DNA of 64,000 bases from contig NC_011661.1 of NCBI RefSeq assembly GCF_000021645.1, forward strand, positions 1,334,723 to 1,398,722, written 5' to 3'. This document shows, one piece after another, positions 49,936-58,028 of the stretch. Origin of the DNA: Dictyoglomus turgidum DSM 6724. GTDB lineage: Bacteria > Dictyoglomota > Dictyoglomia > Dictyoglomales > Dictyoglomaceae. How positions within the stretch are numbered: the first letter of the stretch is position 1; every line of letters begins with the position of its first letter. Position numbers and translations under genes: made by a program. The notes beneath the pieces were generated by a model. That model was not told where the DNA came from. It saw only the letters and a list, made by a program, of their open reading frames with translations, and searched no databases.

Positions 49936-51159
49936 GTGAGCCTGATAGTACAGAAATATGGTGGAACCTCTGTCGGGTCTATTGAGAGAATTAAAAATGT
50001 GGCCCAAAGAATAGCTAAGTATTATCATAGTGGACATAAATTAGTAGTGGTAGTTTCTGCTATGGGTGATACCACTGACGAACTTATAGATATGGCGGAA
50101 AAATTAAATCCTAATCCTAATCCAAGAGAGATGGACTTTTTACTATCTTCTGGTGAAAGAATCTCTGCTGCACTTACTGCTATGGCTCTGCAAAATTTAG
50201 GAATTCCTGCTATAGCTCTATCAGGAAAACAGGCAGGAATTATGACAGATTCTGTTTTTACAAAAGCAAATATAAAAAAAATCGATCCCAAGAGAATATT
50301 GGAAGAATTAGAAAAAGGAAAAGTAGTTATTGTTGCTGGCTTCCAAGGATATGAACCTGAAAAGGGAGATGTAACAACTCTTGGAAGAGGAGGATCTGAT
50401 GCAACTGCAGTAGCTCTTGCTGCTGTTTTAAAAGCAGATATATGTGAAATATATACTGATGTGGATGGTATTTTTACTGCCGATCCCAGGGTAGTACCAA
50501 ATGCCAAAAAACTCGAGTTTATATCCTATGAAGAAATGTTAGAAATGGCAAGCCAAGGAGCACAGGTAATGCAACTTCGCTCTGTAGATCTTGCTGCCAC
50601 ATATCATGTACCAGTAGTAGTGAGATCAAGTTTTAATGAAAATTCTGGAACTTTAATAGGGGAGGTAAAGGAAGTGGAATCTAAACAGAAAGTAAAGGGT
50701 ATAGCCCATAACAAAAACATTGCTAAAATAACTATTATAGGTGTCCCTGACAAACCCGGCATAGCCCACAAAATATTTGCTCCTCTTGGAGAAAAATCAA
50801 TAAATGTGGACGATATAGTCCAGAATGTAAGTAAAGAAGGAATAACTGATTTATCTTTTACCGTATCTGAAAGGGAGTTGAACGAAGCTCTAAAAGTAGT
50901 GCAAGAAGTAGCAAAAGAAATTGGAGCAAAAAAGGTATTATATGATAATAACGTAGGAAAAGTTTCTATTGTGGGATGGGGAATCCAAAGCACCCCAGGA
51001 ATTGCTGCCAAGATGTTTGGAATTCTTGCTTCGGAAGGAATAAATATAGAAATGATTACTACATCCGAGATTAAAATTACGTGTATAATAAGAAGAGATT
51101 TGGTAGAAAAAGCTGTTAGAGCATTACACGATGGATTTAATTTGGGAGGAGAGGACTAA
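49936..51159 (+). CDS. lysC: aspartate kinase
   Basis: 407 aa. Kinase domain with VQKYGGTSVGSIERIKNVA, FLLSSGERISAALTAMAL, TTLGRGGSDATAVALAA and YTDVDGIFTADPR; two C-terminal ACT domains (from ~residue 265: VPDKPGIAHKIFAPL and WGIQSTPGIAAKMFGIL) give allosteric regulation. GTG start at 49936 with SD AAGGAGG at ~11 nt. Last gene of the operon; its stop is inside the terminator stem-loop. Confidence 0.95.
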   Translation: MSLIVQKYGGTSVGSIERIKNVAQRIAKYYHSGHKLVVVVSAMGDTTDELIDMAEKLNPNPNPREMDFLLSSGERISAALTAMALQNLGIPAIALSGKQAGIMTDSVFTKANIKKIDPKRILEELEKGKVVIVAGFQGYEPEKGDVTTLGRGGSDATAVALAAVLKADICEIYTDVDGIFTADPRVVPNAKKLEFISYEEMLEMASQGAQVMQLRSVDLAATYHVPVVVRSSFNENSGTLIGEVKEVESKQKVKGIAHNKNIAKITIIGVPDKPGIAHKIFAPLGEKSINVDDIVQNVSKEGITDLSFTVSERELNEALKVVQEVAKEIGAKKVLYDNNVGKVSIVGWGIQSTPGIAAKMFGILASEGINIEMITTSEIKITCIIRRDLVEKAVRALHDGFNLGGED

Positions 51160-51180
51160 TCCCCCTCCTCCCTTTAATCT
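51144..51180. terminator. bidirectional terminator between lysC and rplL
   Basis: 8-bp perfect arms GGGAGGAG (51144-51151) and CTCCTCCC (51165-51172), extended by an inner GGA/TCC pair, followed by TTTAATCTTTTA on the plus strand. The lysC stop codon (51157-51159) lies in the loop. It separates convergent operons in 22 nt. Confidence 0.72.
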
Positions 51181-51181
51181 T

Positions 51182-51559
51182 TTACTTAATCTCCACTACT
51201 GCCCCTTCTGCTTCTAATTTAGCTTTAATTTCTTCTGCCTCTTGTTTAGATACGCCTTCTTTTATAGGTTTAGGTGTAGAATCCACAAGATCTTTTGCTT
51301 CTTTCAAACCAAGTCCTGTGATTTCTCTTACTACTTTGAGCACCTTTATCTTATTAGCTCCAGCATCCTTTAAAATTACGTCAAAGGTAGTTTTTTCCTC
51401 AACAGGAGCTGCTGCCGCTGCTCCAGCTACAGGTGCTCCTACAGCTGCCACAGGCATTGCTGCACTAACACCAAATTCCTCCTCAAGAGCCTTTACTAAC
51501 TCTACCAGTTCGATCACTTTCATTTCTTTTATAGCTTGAATAATTTCCTCTTTATTCAT
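51182..51559 (-). CDS. rplL: 50S ribosomal protein L7/L12
   Basis: 125 aa. N-terminal dimerisation ([34 protein letters not shown]), Ala/Val/Pro hinge and C-terminal factor-binding domain ([38 protein letters not shown]). SD GGGAGGTT before ATG. Last gene of the operon. Confidence 0.98.
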
Positions 51560-51574
51560 TCTAATAACCTCCCT

Positions 51575-52120
51575 TTATTGATTTATTGAAATTTTTTCTT
51601 TTTCTTTAGCAATAGCGTCTAAAGTCCAAACCAGCTTATTAACAGGCCATTTTAAATTCCACACAAGAGAAGATAATGGTGCAGAGATAGATCCAACCAC
51701 CTGAGATAGTATGACTTCCTTTGGAGGAAGTTTAGCTAACTCTCTAATCTCATCAGCAGAATAAACTTCCCCATCTATTATTCCGCCTTTAAACTTCAAT
51801 AATTCATGATCCTTTGCATAATCCACAAGGGCCTTCAAAACGCCAAAAGGATCATCATAACAATAGGTTATTGCAGTAGGTCCTACGAAGAATTTTTCTA
51901 AATCTTTATCTGGGTACATTCTTTGAATTGCACGAAGAGCTAAAGTATTCTTTACTACTCGGTATTCTGCATTTAAGGGTCTTATCTTTCCTCTTAGTTG
52001 AGTTAAATCAGCAACTGATAAGCCTTTGAATTCTGTAAAAATTAGAGCATTAGCATTCAGCATTTTTTGATATAACTCTTCAACCTTCTGTATTTTCTCT
52101 GGTTTTGGCAATCTTTTCAC
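51575..52120 (-). CDS. rplJ: 50S ribosomal protein L10
   Basis: 181 aa. LTQLRGKIRPLNAEYRVVKNTLALRAI and the C-terminal helix that carries L7/L12 dimers are visible. Start ATG after SD AAAGGAGGTG. Preceded by a 160-nt leader with terminator and L10-binding elements, so it is likely to repress its own operon. Confidence 0.97.
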   Translation of the reverse strand: MKRLPKPEKIQKVEELYQKMLNANALIFTEFKGLSVADLTQLRGKIRPLNAEYRVVKNTLALRAIQRMYPDKDLEKFFVGPTAITYCYDDPFGVLKALVDYAKDHELLKFKGGIIDGEVYSADEIRELAKLPPKEVILSQVVGSISAPLSSLVWNLKWPVNKLVWTLDAIAKEKEKISINQ

Positions 52121-52140
52121 CTCCTTTCTTATTATTTCAA

Positions 52141-52174
52141 AAATAAGGGAAAGCCTTCTGGCTTTCCCTTATTT
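52141..52174 (-). terminator. attenuator/terminator hairpin in the rplJ leader
   Basis: 15-bp perfect stem AAATAAGGGAAAGCC / GGCTTTCCCTTATTT with a 4-nt loop, followed by TTGAAATAAT; the 3' arm ends in U-rich sequence. Positioned between the L10-binding region and the rplJ SD. Confidence 0.78.
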
Positions 52175-52199
52175 ATCTAAATCTTTTTTTATTTTTTGA

Positions 52200-52260
52200 G
52201 AAACCAGAAAGGCCTACGTAGGAAATTTTAAAAACCTACGGTCTTCGGCCCTCTAATATT
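52200..52260 (-). promoter_or_regulatory. ribosomal protein L10 leader (autoregulatory)
   Basis: On the minus strand the segment GAGGGCCGAAGACCGTAGG ... CCTACGTAGGCC has the arrangement of bacterial L10 leaders (stem CGTAGG/CCTACG plus outer GGCC/GGCC). Its 3' part, GGCCTTTCTGGTTTCTC, is nearly complementary (two single-base bulges) to GGGAAAGCCAGAAGGC of the downstream terminator, so it can serve as antiterminator. L10 binding would free the terminator and lower rplJL expression. Confidence 0.8.
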
Positions 52261-52281
52261 TCAAGTTTTTATTTTATTCCG

Positions 52282-53010
52282 CTATGCAGCCTCCTCTTGT
52301 TTTACAAGGTCTGCAATATTCTTAGTATCTATAGGTACACTTGGGCCCATACTTGGGGATATGTAGATACTTTTAAAATATTGTCCTTTTGCTGCGGCTG
52401 GCTTAAGCCTTAAAAGGGTTCCTAACACGGTCATTAAGTTTTTATACAAAGCCTCTTCAGAAAAAGAGGCTTTACCTATTGGAACATGAACTATTCCATA
52501 TCGATCCGTCCTAAATTCTACCCTTCCAGCCTTATATTCTTTAACAGCCTTAGCTATATCATTAGTAACGGTACCCGTTTTAGGATTCGGCATTAATCCT
52601 CTTGGACCTAAAATTTTCCCTAATCGAGAAGGAATTTTTAAGGTTCCCATTATATCAGGAGTAGCTATTGCTACATCAAAATCAAGCCATCCGCTTTCAA
52701 TCTGCTTTACTAGATCTTCTCCACCTACATAATCTGCTCCGGCCTCTCTTGCTTCCTGAGCCTTTTCTCCCTCAGCAAAAACCAAGACTTTCTTTTCTTT
52801 ACCTGTGCCGTAAGGTAAAACAACTGTTCCTCTAACTTGTTGATCTGCATGTCTTGGATCCACGCCAAGTCTTACAGCTAGATTTATGGTCTCGTCAAAC
52901 TTTGCTGTTGCAAGTTTTTTAACTAAACTTACAGCCTCCTTTGGAGAATATAATCTTCCTTTTTCAATCAGAGAAAGCAACTGCTGATATCTCTTACCTC
53001 TTTTTGCCAT
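52282..53010 (-). CDS. rplA: 50S ribosomal protein L1
   Basis: 242 aa from ATG 53010 (SD AAGGAGGA; an upstream TTG at 53016 is unlikely). Typical: [87 protein letters not shown]. The candidate L1 operator precedes it. Confidence 0.97.
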   Translation of the reverse strand: MAKRGKRYQQLLSLIEKGRLYSPKEAVSLVKKLATAKFDETINLAVRLGVDPRHADQQVRGTVVLPYGTGKEKKVLVFAEGEKAQEAREAGADYVGGEDLVKQIESGWLDFDVAIATPDIMGTLKIPSRLGKILGPRGLMPNPKTGTVTNDIAKAVKEYKAGRVEFRTDRYGIVHVPIGKASFSEEALYKNLMTVLGTLLRLKPAAAKGQYFKSIYISPSMGPSVPIDTKNIADLVKQEEAA

Positions 53011-53027
53011 ATTCAATCCTCCTTTAT

Positions 53028-53059
53028 AGTGGTATTAGCGAGAAAAAATCTCTCCCACT
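53028..53059 (-). promoter_or_regulatory. candidate L1-binding site between rplK and rplA
   Basis: On the minus strand AGTGGGAGAGA - T-run - CTCGCTAATACCACT folds with AGTGG/CCACT outer and GAG/CTC inner pairs. GTGGGAG...AATACCAC copies the sequence of helices 76-77 of 23S rRNA where L1 binds, as I recall the E. coli 23S sequence. A ribosomal protein L1 translational operator is therefore likely. Confidence 0.65.
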
Positions 53060-53065
53060 TTCTTT

Positions 53066-53494
53066 TTAACCCTCAATTATTTCAATACCCATACTCCTTG
53101 CCGTACCCTCAATCATCCTCATCGCTGCCTCTATATCATTTGCATTCAAATCTTTCATCTTCAACTCTGCTATCTCTCTTATCTTACTTCTCTTTACCTT
53201 TCCAACTTTTACTTTATTAGGTTCTCCAGATCCTTTTTCCACTCCTGCAGCCTTCTTTAAAAGATCAGAAGCAGGGGGAGTCTTTGTCACAAAAGTAAAG
53301 GATCTATCCTCATAAATAGTTATTTCAACAGGTATAATCATTCCTTCCTGTCCAGCTGTAGCAGCATTATAAGCTTTACAAAACTCCATAATATTAACAC
53401 CATATTGACCTAATGCTGGTCCTACTGGTGGGGCAGGTGTAGCTTTACCTGCTGGTAACTGAAGTTTTACTTTTCCTACAACTTTTTTAGGCAA
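53066..53494 (-). CDS. rplK: 50S ribosomal protein L11
   Basis: 142 aa. [42 protein letters not shown] and the C-terminal rRNA-binding helix region [26 protein letters not shown] are diagnostic. SD GGAGGGAAT before ATG; follows nusG by 17 nt. Confidence 0.98.
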
Positions 53495-53511
53495 TGATAT
53501 TCCCTCCTTTA

Positions 53512-54042
53512 CTAATCAGTCTTTTCTACTTGAGTATGATCTATCTCAGTAGGGGTTTCTCTCCCAAAAATAGATAATAATACTCTTACTGTTCCTTTTT
53601 CAGGATATACCTCATCTACGAACCCCTCATATCCCATGAAGGGTCCTGATTTTATATAAACTCTGTCACCCTTTTTAACTTTAAGCTCAGGTCTTATTTC
53701 TTTCTGTTCTAAGAATCTTCTTATCCAATGTTCCTCTTGAGGATTTAAAGTACTTGGCCTACCTGGGGTACCTACAAATCCTGTTACTCCAGTAGTATTT
53801 CGAATCATTCTTATCACATCCTCATCTTCAATCATTCTTATGAACAAATATCCAGGAAACACTTTTTTTACTTGTATCCTCTTTTTCCCGCCCTTTACTG
53901 TCATTACTTTCTCCTCGGGAACAACAATCTCAAAAACCTTATCCTCTAAATGATTAAGTTTTACCTGCCTTTCTAATATAGCTTTAACTTTATGTTCGTG
54001 TCCCGCAAGAGTATGTACCACAAACCATTTTGGTTCAGCCAC
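53512..54042 (-). CDS. nusG: transcription termination/antitermination protein NusG
   Basis: 176 aa from GTG 54042 (SD GGAGGT at 7 nt; an ATG at 54057 lies upstream of the SD). NGN domain ([46 protein letters not shown]) and C-terminal KOW ([35 protein letters not shown]). Couples RNA polymerase with ribosome or Rho. Confidence 0.97.
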   Translation of the reverse strand: MAEPKWFVVHTLAGHEHKVKAILERQVKLNHLEDKVFEIVVPEEKVMTVKGGKKRIQVKKVFPGYLFIRMIEDEDVIRMIRNTTGVTGFVGTPGRPSTLNPQEEHWIRRFLEQKEIRPELKVKKGDRVYIKSGPFMGYEGFVDEVYPEKGTVRVLLSIFGRETPTEIDHTQVEKTD

Positions 54043-54060
54043 AGAAATTACCTCCATTTT

Positions 54061-54276
54061 CTACCCCGTAAAACTTCCAAGAATTAATCTACTCAAAATA
54101 CCAAAAATAAAATCATATAAAGAAATAATAAGAATTAACAATATTAAAGTTACACCTAAAGCTAAAGAAAGTTGAAGAACTTTATTTTTGTCTGGCCACA
54201 TTACTTTTTTGAGCTCTAATTTCTCGTCAACCCAGAAACTCTTTATCCTATCTACGACCGATATTTTCCTACTCAT
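54061..54276 (-). CDS. secE: preprotein translocase subunit SecE
   Basis: 71 aa, single C-terminal membrane helix. WVDEKLELKKVMWPDKNKVLQLSLALGVTLILLILIISLYDFIF matches the short bacterial SecE (KKVxWP motif). Located between tRNA-Trp and nusG. Confidence 0.96.
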   Translation of the reverse strand: MSRKISVVDRIKSFWVDEKLELKKVMWPDKNKVLQLSLALGVTLILLILIISLYDFIFGILSRLILGSFTG

Positions 54277-54304
54277 AACTTCTCTCCCACCATATAAAAA
54301 TTTT

Positions 54305-54381
54305 TGGCAGGCCCGGCAGGGCTCGAACCTGCAACCCCCGGATTTGGAGTCCGGTGCTCTCCCTATTAGAGCTACGGGCCT
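54305..54381 (-). tRNA. trnW: tRNA-Trp (CCA)
   Basis: 77 nt. Acceptor AGGCCCG/CGGGCCT, discriminator G, encoded CCA. Anticodon loop CTCCAAA (anticodon CCA). T-arm GGTTCGAGCCC. Its first two bases are the last two bases of the rpmG stop codon. Confidence 0.97.
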
Positions 54382-54529
54382 ACCTTACTTCCCTATGAAG
54401 GGTATGCTTTTTACATCTTGGACAATATTTTCTTAACTCCAATCTATCTGGATCATTCTTCTTATTTTTCTCAGTAGTATAATTTCTCTCTTTACATTCT
54501 GTACAAGCTAAAGTTATTATTACTCTCAT
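54380..54529 (-). CDS. rpmG: 50S ribosomal protein L33
   Basis: 49 aa: [21 protein letters not shown]... [21 protein letters not shown]. Two CxxC pairs make it the zinc-binding form. Too short for common ORF lists. Start ATG 54529. A TATAAT (minus strand, within TTATAATAGATATG) just upstream of the start, with TTGAAT 16 nt before it at the tuf stop, may be an internal promoter. The stop codon TAG overlaps the tRNA-Trp gene by two bases. Confidence 0.95.
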   Translation of the reverse strand: MRVIITLACTECKERNYTTEKNKKNDPDRLELRKYCPRCKKHTLHREVR

Positions 54530-54553
54530 ATCTATTATAACACCTCACTGTTT

Positions 54554-55771
54554 TTATTCAATAATTTTAGTTATGACACCTGCACCAACTGTTCTTCCAC
54601 CTTCTCTTATAGCAAACCTTAAACCTTCCTCTAATGCTACTGGCTTGATTAATTTTATCTCCATCTCTATGTTGTCCCCTGGCATCACCATCTGTACACC
54701 CTCTGGCAATTTTATCTCCCCTGTTACATCTGTCGTCCTAAAGTAAAATTGCGGCTTGTATCCACTGAAAAAGGGCGTGTGCCTCCCTCCTTCTTCCTTC
54801 TTCAATACATATACCTGCGCTTTGAAATGTGTGTGGGGCTTTATAGTACCCGGCGCCGCTACTACTTGCCCCCTCTCTACTTCGTCTTTGTCTATCCCTC
54901 TTAATAGTATCCCTATGTTATCCCCTGCTATCGCTTCATCTAATTGCTTCCTGAACATCTCTACCCCAGTCACTACACTCCTCTTTATCTCATCACTTAA
55001 TCCTACTATCTCTACTTCATCCCCTACCTTCACCCTTCCTCTCTCTACTCTACCTGTAACTACTGTACCTCTCCCTGTTATACTAAATATGTCCTCTATT
55101 GGCATTAAAAATGGCTTGTCTACATCCCTCTCTGGTATCGGTATGTAATTGTCTACCGCATCCATTAATTCCCATATCGCATCTACCCACTTGTTCTCCC
55201 CTCTCTTCGTGTTGGGATTCTGAAATAATACCTCTAATGCCTTTAACGCTGACCCCCTCACAACTGGTACCTCATCCCCTGGATATCCATACTTCGTCAG
55301 TAAGTCCCTTACCTCCATCTCCACTAAGTCTATTATCTCCGGATCATCTACCATGTCTATCTTGTTCAAAAATACTACTATGTATGGAACATTAACTTGC
55401 CTCGCAAGTAATATGTGCTCCCTCGTCTGGGGCATCGGACCATCCGCAGCTGATACTACCAATATGGCTCCATCCATCTGCGCAGCACCCGTTATCATGT
55501 TCTTTATATAGTCAGCATGCCCTGGCGCATCTATGTGCGCATAATGCCTGTTGGGCGTCTCATACTCCACATGCGCTAAATTTATCGTCACTCCCCTCGC
55601 CCTCTCCTCAGGCGCTTTGTCTATGTCTTCGTACTTCAATGGCTTCGCTAACCCTTCCGCAGCTAATGCCATCGTTATGGCTGAAGTTAATGTCGTCTTC
55701 CCATGGTCTACATGCCCTATCGTACCTATATTCACATGTGGCTTCGTCCTTACAAATTTCTCCTTCGCCAT
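54554..55771 (-). CDS. tuf: elongation factor Tu
   Basis: 405 aa. G1 [10 protein letters not shown]2 [13 protein letters not shown] (Thr-Ile), G3 DAPGHADY, G4 NKIDM; domains 2 and 3 follow. The [15 protein letters not shown] insertion after the G domain core is typical of thermophilic lineages. The gene is visibly richer in G/C at third positions than neighbouring genes, consistent with high-expression codon bias. SD AGGAGG before ATG. Confidence 0.98.
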   Translation of the reverse strand: MAKEKFVRTKPHVNIGTIGHVDHGKTTLTSAITMALAAEGLAKPLKYEDIDKAPEERARGVTINLAHVEYETPNRHYAHIDAPGHADYIKNMITGAAQMDGAILVVSAADGPMPQTREHILLARQVNVPYIVVFLNKIDMVDDPEIIDLVEMEVRDLLTKYGYPGDEVPVVRGSALKALEVLFQNPNTKRGENKWVDAIWELMDAVDNYIPIPERDVDKPFLMPIEDIFSITGRGTVVTGRVERGRVKVGDEVEIVGLSDEIKRSVVTGVEMFRKQLDEAIAGDNIGILLRGIDKDEVERGQVVAAPGTIKPHTHFKAQVYVLKKEEGGRHTPFFSGYKPQFYFRTTDVTGEIKLPEGVQMVMPGDNIEMEIKLIKPVALEEGLRFAIREGGRTVGAGVITKIIE

Positions 55772-55816
55772 CCTTTATCTCCTCCTAAGGATAAATTAAT
55801 TTAAAAATTTTCTCAG

Positions 55817-55822
55817 ATTATA
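55817..55822 (-). promoter_or_regulatory. possible secondary tuf promoter (-10 only)
   Basis: TATAAT on the minus strand 46 nt upstream of the tuf start, after the tRNA-Thr(GGT) gene. No convincing -35, so weak evidence. Confidence 0.25.
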
Positions 55823-55860
55823 TCCTAAAACCACTAAATAAAAAAGAGGCAAAATTTTAG

Positions 55861-55936
55861 TGGAGCCCACGACCGGGATCGAACCGGTGACCTTACCCTT
55901 ACCAAGGGTACGCTCTGCCAACTGAGCTACGTGGGC
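55861..55936 (-). tRNA. trnT: tRNA-Thr (GGT)
   Basis: 76 nt. Acceptor GCCCACG/CGTGGGC, discriminator T, encoded CCA. Anticodon loop TTGGTAA (anticodon GGT). Nearest tRNA to tuf. Confidence 0.96.
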
Positions 55937-55941
55937 TCAAT

Positions 55942-56018
55942 TGGTTGCGGGGGAGGGATTTGAACCCTCGACCTCCGGGTTATGAGCCCGGTGAGCTACC
56001 TGGCTGCTCTACCCCGCG
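55942..56018 (-). tRNA. trnfM: initiator tRNA-fMet (CAT)
   Basis: 77 nt. Initiator features: C1 opposite A72 mismatch (CGCGGGG / CCCCGCA), three G-C pairs in the anticodon stem (CCGGG/CCCGG), anticodon loop CTCATAA. Closely similar to E. coli tRNA-fMet in sequence. Encoded CCA. Confidence 0.95.
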
Positions 56019-56027
56019 ATCCTTTAG

Positions 56028-56113
56028 TGGTGGGGAGGGAGGGATTTGAACCCCCGAAGGCACCCGCCAGCAGATTTACAGTCTGCCCCCTTTGGCCACT
56101 TGGGTACCTCCCC
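56028..56113 (-). tRNA. trnY: tRNA-Tyr (GTA)
   Basis: 86 nt with long variable arm (class II). Acceptor GGGGAGG/CCTCCCC, discriminator A, CCA encoded. Anticodon loop CTGTAAA (GTA). Confidence 0.96.
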
Positions 56114-56120
56114 ACCTATA

Positions 56121-56195
56121 TGGAGCCGAGGGAGGGATTCGAACCCACGACCCGCTGATTACAAATCAGCTGCTCTGCCTCTGAGCTACCTCGGC
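56121..56195 (-). tRNA. trnT: tRNA-Thr (TGT)
   Basis: 75 nt. Acceptor GCCGAGG/CCTCGGC, discriminator T, encoded CCA. Anticodon loop TTTGTAA (TGT). First gene of the tRNA-tuf operon. Confidence 0.96.
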
Positions 56196-56207
56196 GAGCC
56201 ATTGAAA

Positions 56208-56236
56208 AGTATACCCATAAATTAGTGGTAAGTCAA
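56208..56236 (-). promoter_or_regulatory. promoter for tRNA-tuf-rpmG-secE-nusG-rplKAJL
   Basis: On the minus strand TTGACT (56236-56231), 17-nt spacer, TATACT (56213-56208). tRNA-Thr begins 12 nt after the -10. This is the only good promoter found upstream of the operon. Confidence 0.78.
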
Positions 56237-56318
56237 GAGGCATCTTTTTTATGTTTTCAAGTATTTTATGTTATAATTGAAGAAAAGTATATAATTTTAC
56301 AGAAAGGAGGGAAAAATT

Positions 56319-57977
56319 GTGGAAGAAATTTCAGACATAAAACTTGAAGAAACCGATTTATCTCTTTCCATTGATAGTTTAGTATATGGAAATATACTAA
56401 GCAAAAACAAGGATGGATTATGGCTGGATATTGGTAAAAAGTACGATGCTTTCCTACCCTATAGTGAATTATCAAAAGACCTAAAAGTGAAGCTTGAAAA
56501 GAATAAAGATATAGATAACATTCCAGTAGTAATAACATCTATAAACTATAGAGAGGGAATCATTACTGTTTCCCATAAAAAAGCTGTAGAAAATAAGATA
56601 TGGGAAGAACTCTTATGGGCATACCAAAACAACGAGCCTATTCAATGCAAAGTCACAGATTATAATGGTAGAGGATTTATTGTGGAAATTAAGAATGAAA
56701 TAGAAGGTTTTATTCCAGCAAAGGAAATTGATATTCCTCCTATTAACTCCCCTAAGTACTATATAAATCGAAGAGTCGAAGGAAAAATTAAAAAGATAAA
56801 TCCTGAAAAAAAACAGTTAATAATCTCTGTAAGAGAGATTCTTGAGAAAAAGCAAGAAGAAGAAAGAGCAAATCTCTGGGAAAAAATAAAAAATTCCCAA
56901 ATCGTGAGAGGAAAGATAATAAAAATTGACGATGAGAAAATCACCGTAGATTTAGGATTAGGAATTACAGGAGAGGTAGAAAAAGACGAAATTTCTTGGT
57001 TTCCTATTAGAAATATAAGGCGATATTACAGTGTAGGAGATATTGTAAAGGCTAAAATCTTATCTCTAAATGAAGATAGTAAAACTGCCAAATTAAGCAT
57101 CAAGCAAACTCAGCCTAACCCATGGTCGGTATTTAAAGAAAAGTATCCAGAAGGCTCCATTGTAGAGGGAGAAATAATTAAAATTGCAGGAGGACTTGTA
57201 GTAAAGGTTGATAATTTAATAGGCTATATACCTGTTAGTGAAATCTCATGGGGAAGACCTTCAAACATAAAAAATGAACTAAAAATTGGAGACAAAGTTA
57301 GATTGAAAGTCCTTAATATTGATGAGATAAATAAAAAAATATTTTTAAGTATGAAACAGGTGGAACCAAATCCTTGGGATGTGATTGATAAAAATTATAA
57401 AATTGGCGATATTGTTTCGGGAAAAATAACAAATATTACGGAATTTGGAATATTTATTGAAATCAAGCCAGGACTCGAGGGGCTCATACCCAAAAAGTTC
57501 CTTTCCTGGGAGAGAACAAATGACCTATTTGAAAAGTTTAAAATTGGAGATACACTAGAAGTAAAGATTATAGACCTGGATAAAGAAAATAAAAAACTAA
57601 CTTTAAGTAGAAGAGATCTATTGAAAGATCCCTGGGAAGACATAAATGAAAAATATAAAGAAGGACAAAATATTAAAGGAAAAATAGTAGAAAAAATAAA
57701 AGATGGTTACATCGTAGAGTTAGAACCCGGCATAGAGGGATTTTTACCTAATACTCAGCTTTCTTTTGAAAAAGAAAATGAAAAAGTAGAATTCAAAGAA
57801 AACGAAGAAATTGAGGCAAAAATAATTAAAATAAATCCCCAAACAAGAAGAATACACCTTTCTATCAAGGCTTTGATGAGAGAAAAATTAGAGCAAGAAA
57901 TGAGAAAATACTTAAACGAATATACTCCGCCCCCACTAACTCTTGGAGAAATCTTAAAACTCAAAAACAGAAGCTAA
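56319..57977 (+). CDS. S1 RNA-binding domain protein (RpsA-like, six repeats)
   Basis: 552 aa from GTG 56319 (SD AAAGGAGG, 8 nt). Six S1 OB-folds are visible; characteristic starts are LVYGNILSKNKDGLWLDIG, IQCKVTDYNGRGFIVEI, IVRGKIIKIDDEKITVDLG, IVEGEIIKIAGGLVVKV, IVSGKITNITEFGIFIEI and IKGKIVEKIKDGYIVELEPG. Repeats 4-6 share the LSxKxxxPNPW / DPWE linker. It resembles ribosomal protein S1, which helps mRNA recruitment; length matches RpsA (~557). No IspH or other fused domain. Divergent from the tRNA operon. Confidence 0.88.
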   Translation: MEEISDIKLEETDLSLSIDSLVYGNILSKNKDGLWLDIGKKYDAFLPYSELSKDLKVKLEKNKDIDNIPVVITSINYREGIITVSHKKAVENKIWEELLWAYQNNEPIQCKVTDYNGRGFIVEIKNEIEGFIPAKEIDIPPINSPKYYINRRVEGKIKKINPEKKQLIISVREILEKKQEEERANLWEKIKNSQIVRGKIIKIDDEKITVDLGLGITGEVEKDEISWFPIRNIRRYYSVGDIVKAKILSLNEDSKTAKLSIKQTQPNPWSVFKEKYPEGSIVEGEIIKIAGGLVVKVDNLIGYIPVSEISWGRPSNIKNELKIGDKVRLKVLNIDEINKKIFLSMKQVEPNPWDVIDKNYKIGDIVSGKITNITEFGIFIEIKPGLEGLIPKKFLSWERTNDLFEKFKIGDTLEVKIIDLDKENKKLTLSRRDLLKDPWEDINEKYKEGQNIKGKIVEKIKDGYIVELEPGIEGFLPNTQLSFEKENEKVEFKENEEIEAKIIKINPQTRRIHLSIKALMREKLEQEMRKYLNEYTPPPLTLGEILKLKNRS

Positions 57978-57986
57978 CTTTAATAG

Positions 57987-58027
57987 ATTCCCCTCTTCTT
58001 GAAAAGAATTTAGGGGAAGAGGGGAAT
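57987..58027. terminator. bidirectional terminator after the S1 gene
   Basis: 12-bp perfect arms ATTCCCCTCTTC (57987-57998) and GAAGAGGGGAAT (58016-58027), followed on the plus strand by TTTTATTT. Serves the convergent S1 and coiled-coil protein genes. Confidence 0.75.
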
Positions 58028-58028
58028 T

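Noticed and set aside
50025-50507. 160-aa ORF on the minus strand within lysC
   Set aside because: Antisense shadow of a strongly conserved aspartate kinase; low-complexity Ser/Thr-rich product, no SD.
52141-52174. Terminator serving plus-strand transcription
   Set aside because: No plus-strand gene lies upstream here; the stem is positioned as the attenuator of rplJ on the minus strand.
54756-55395. Two plus-strand ORFs (130 and 98 aa) inside tuf
   Set aside because: Shadows produced by the strong codon bias of tuf; Ser/Pro/Thr-rich products without similarity.
55861-56195. tRNA cluster as an integration site for a mobile element
   Set aside because: No integrase, no direct repeat of a tRNA 3' end, and neighbouring genes are housekeeping.
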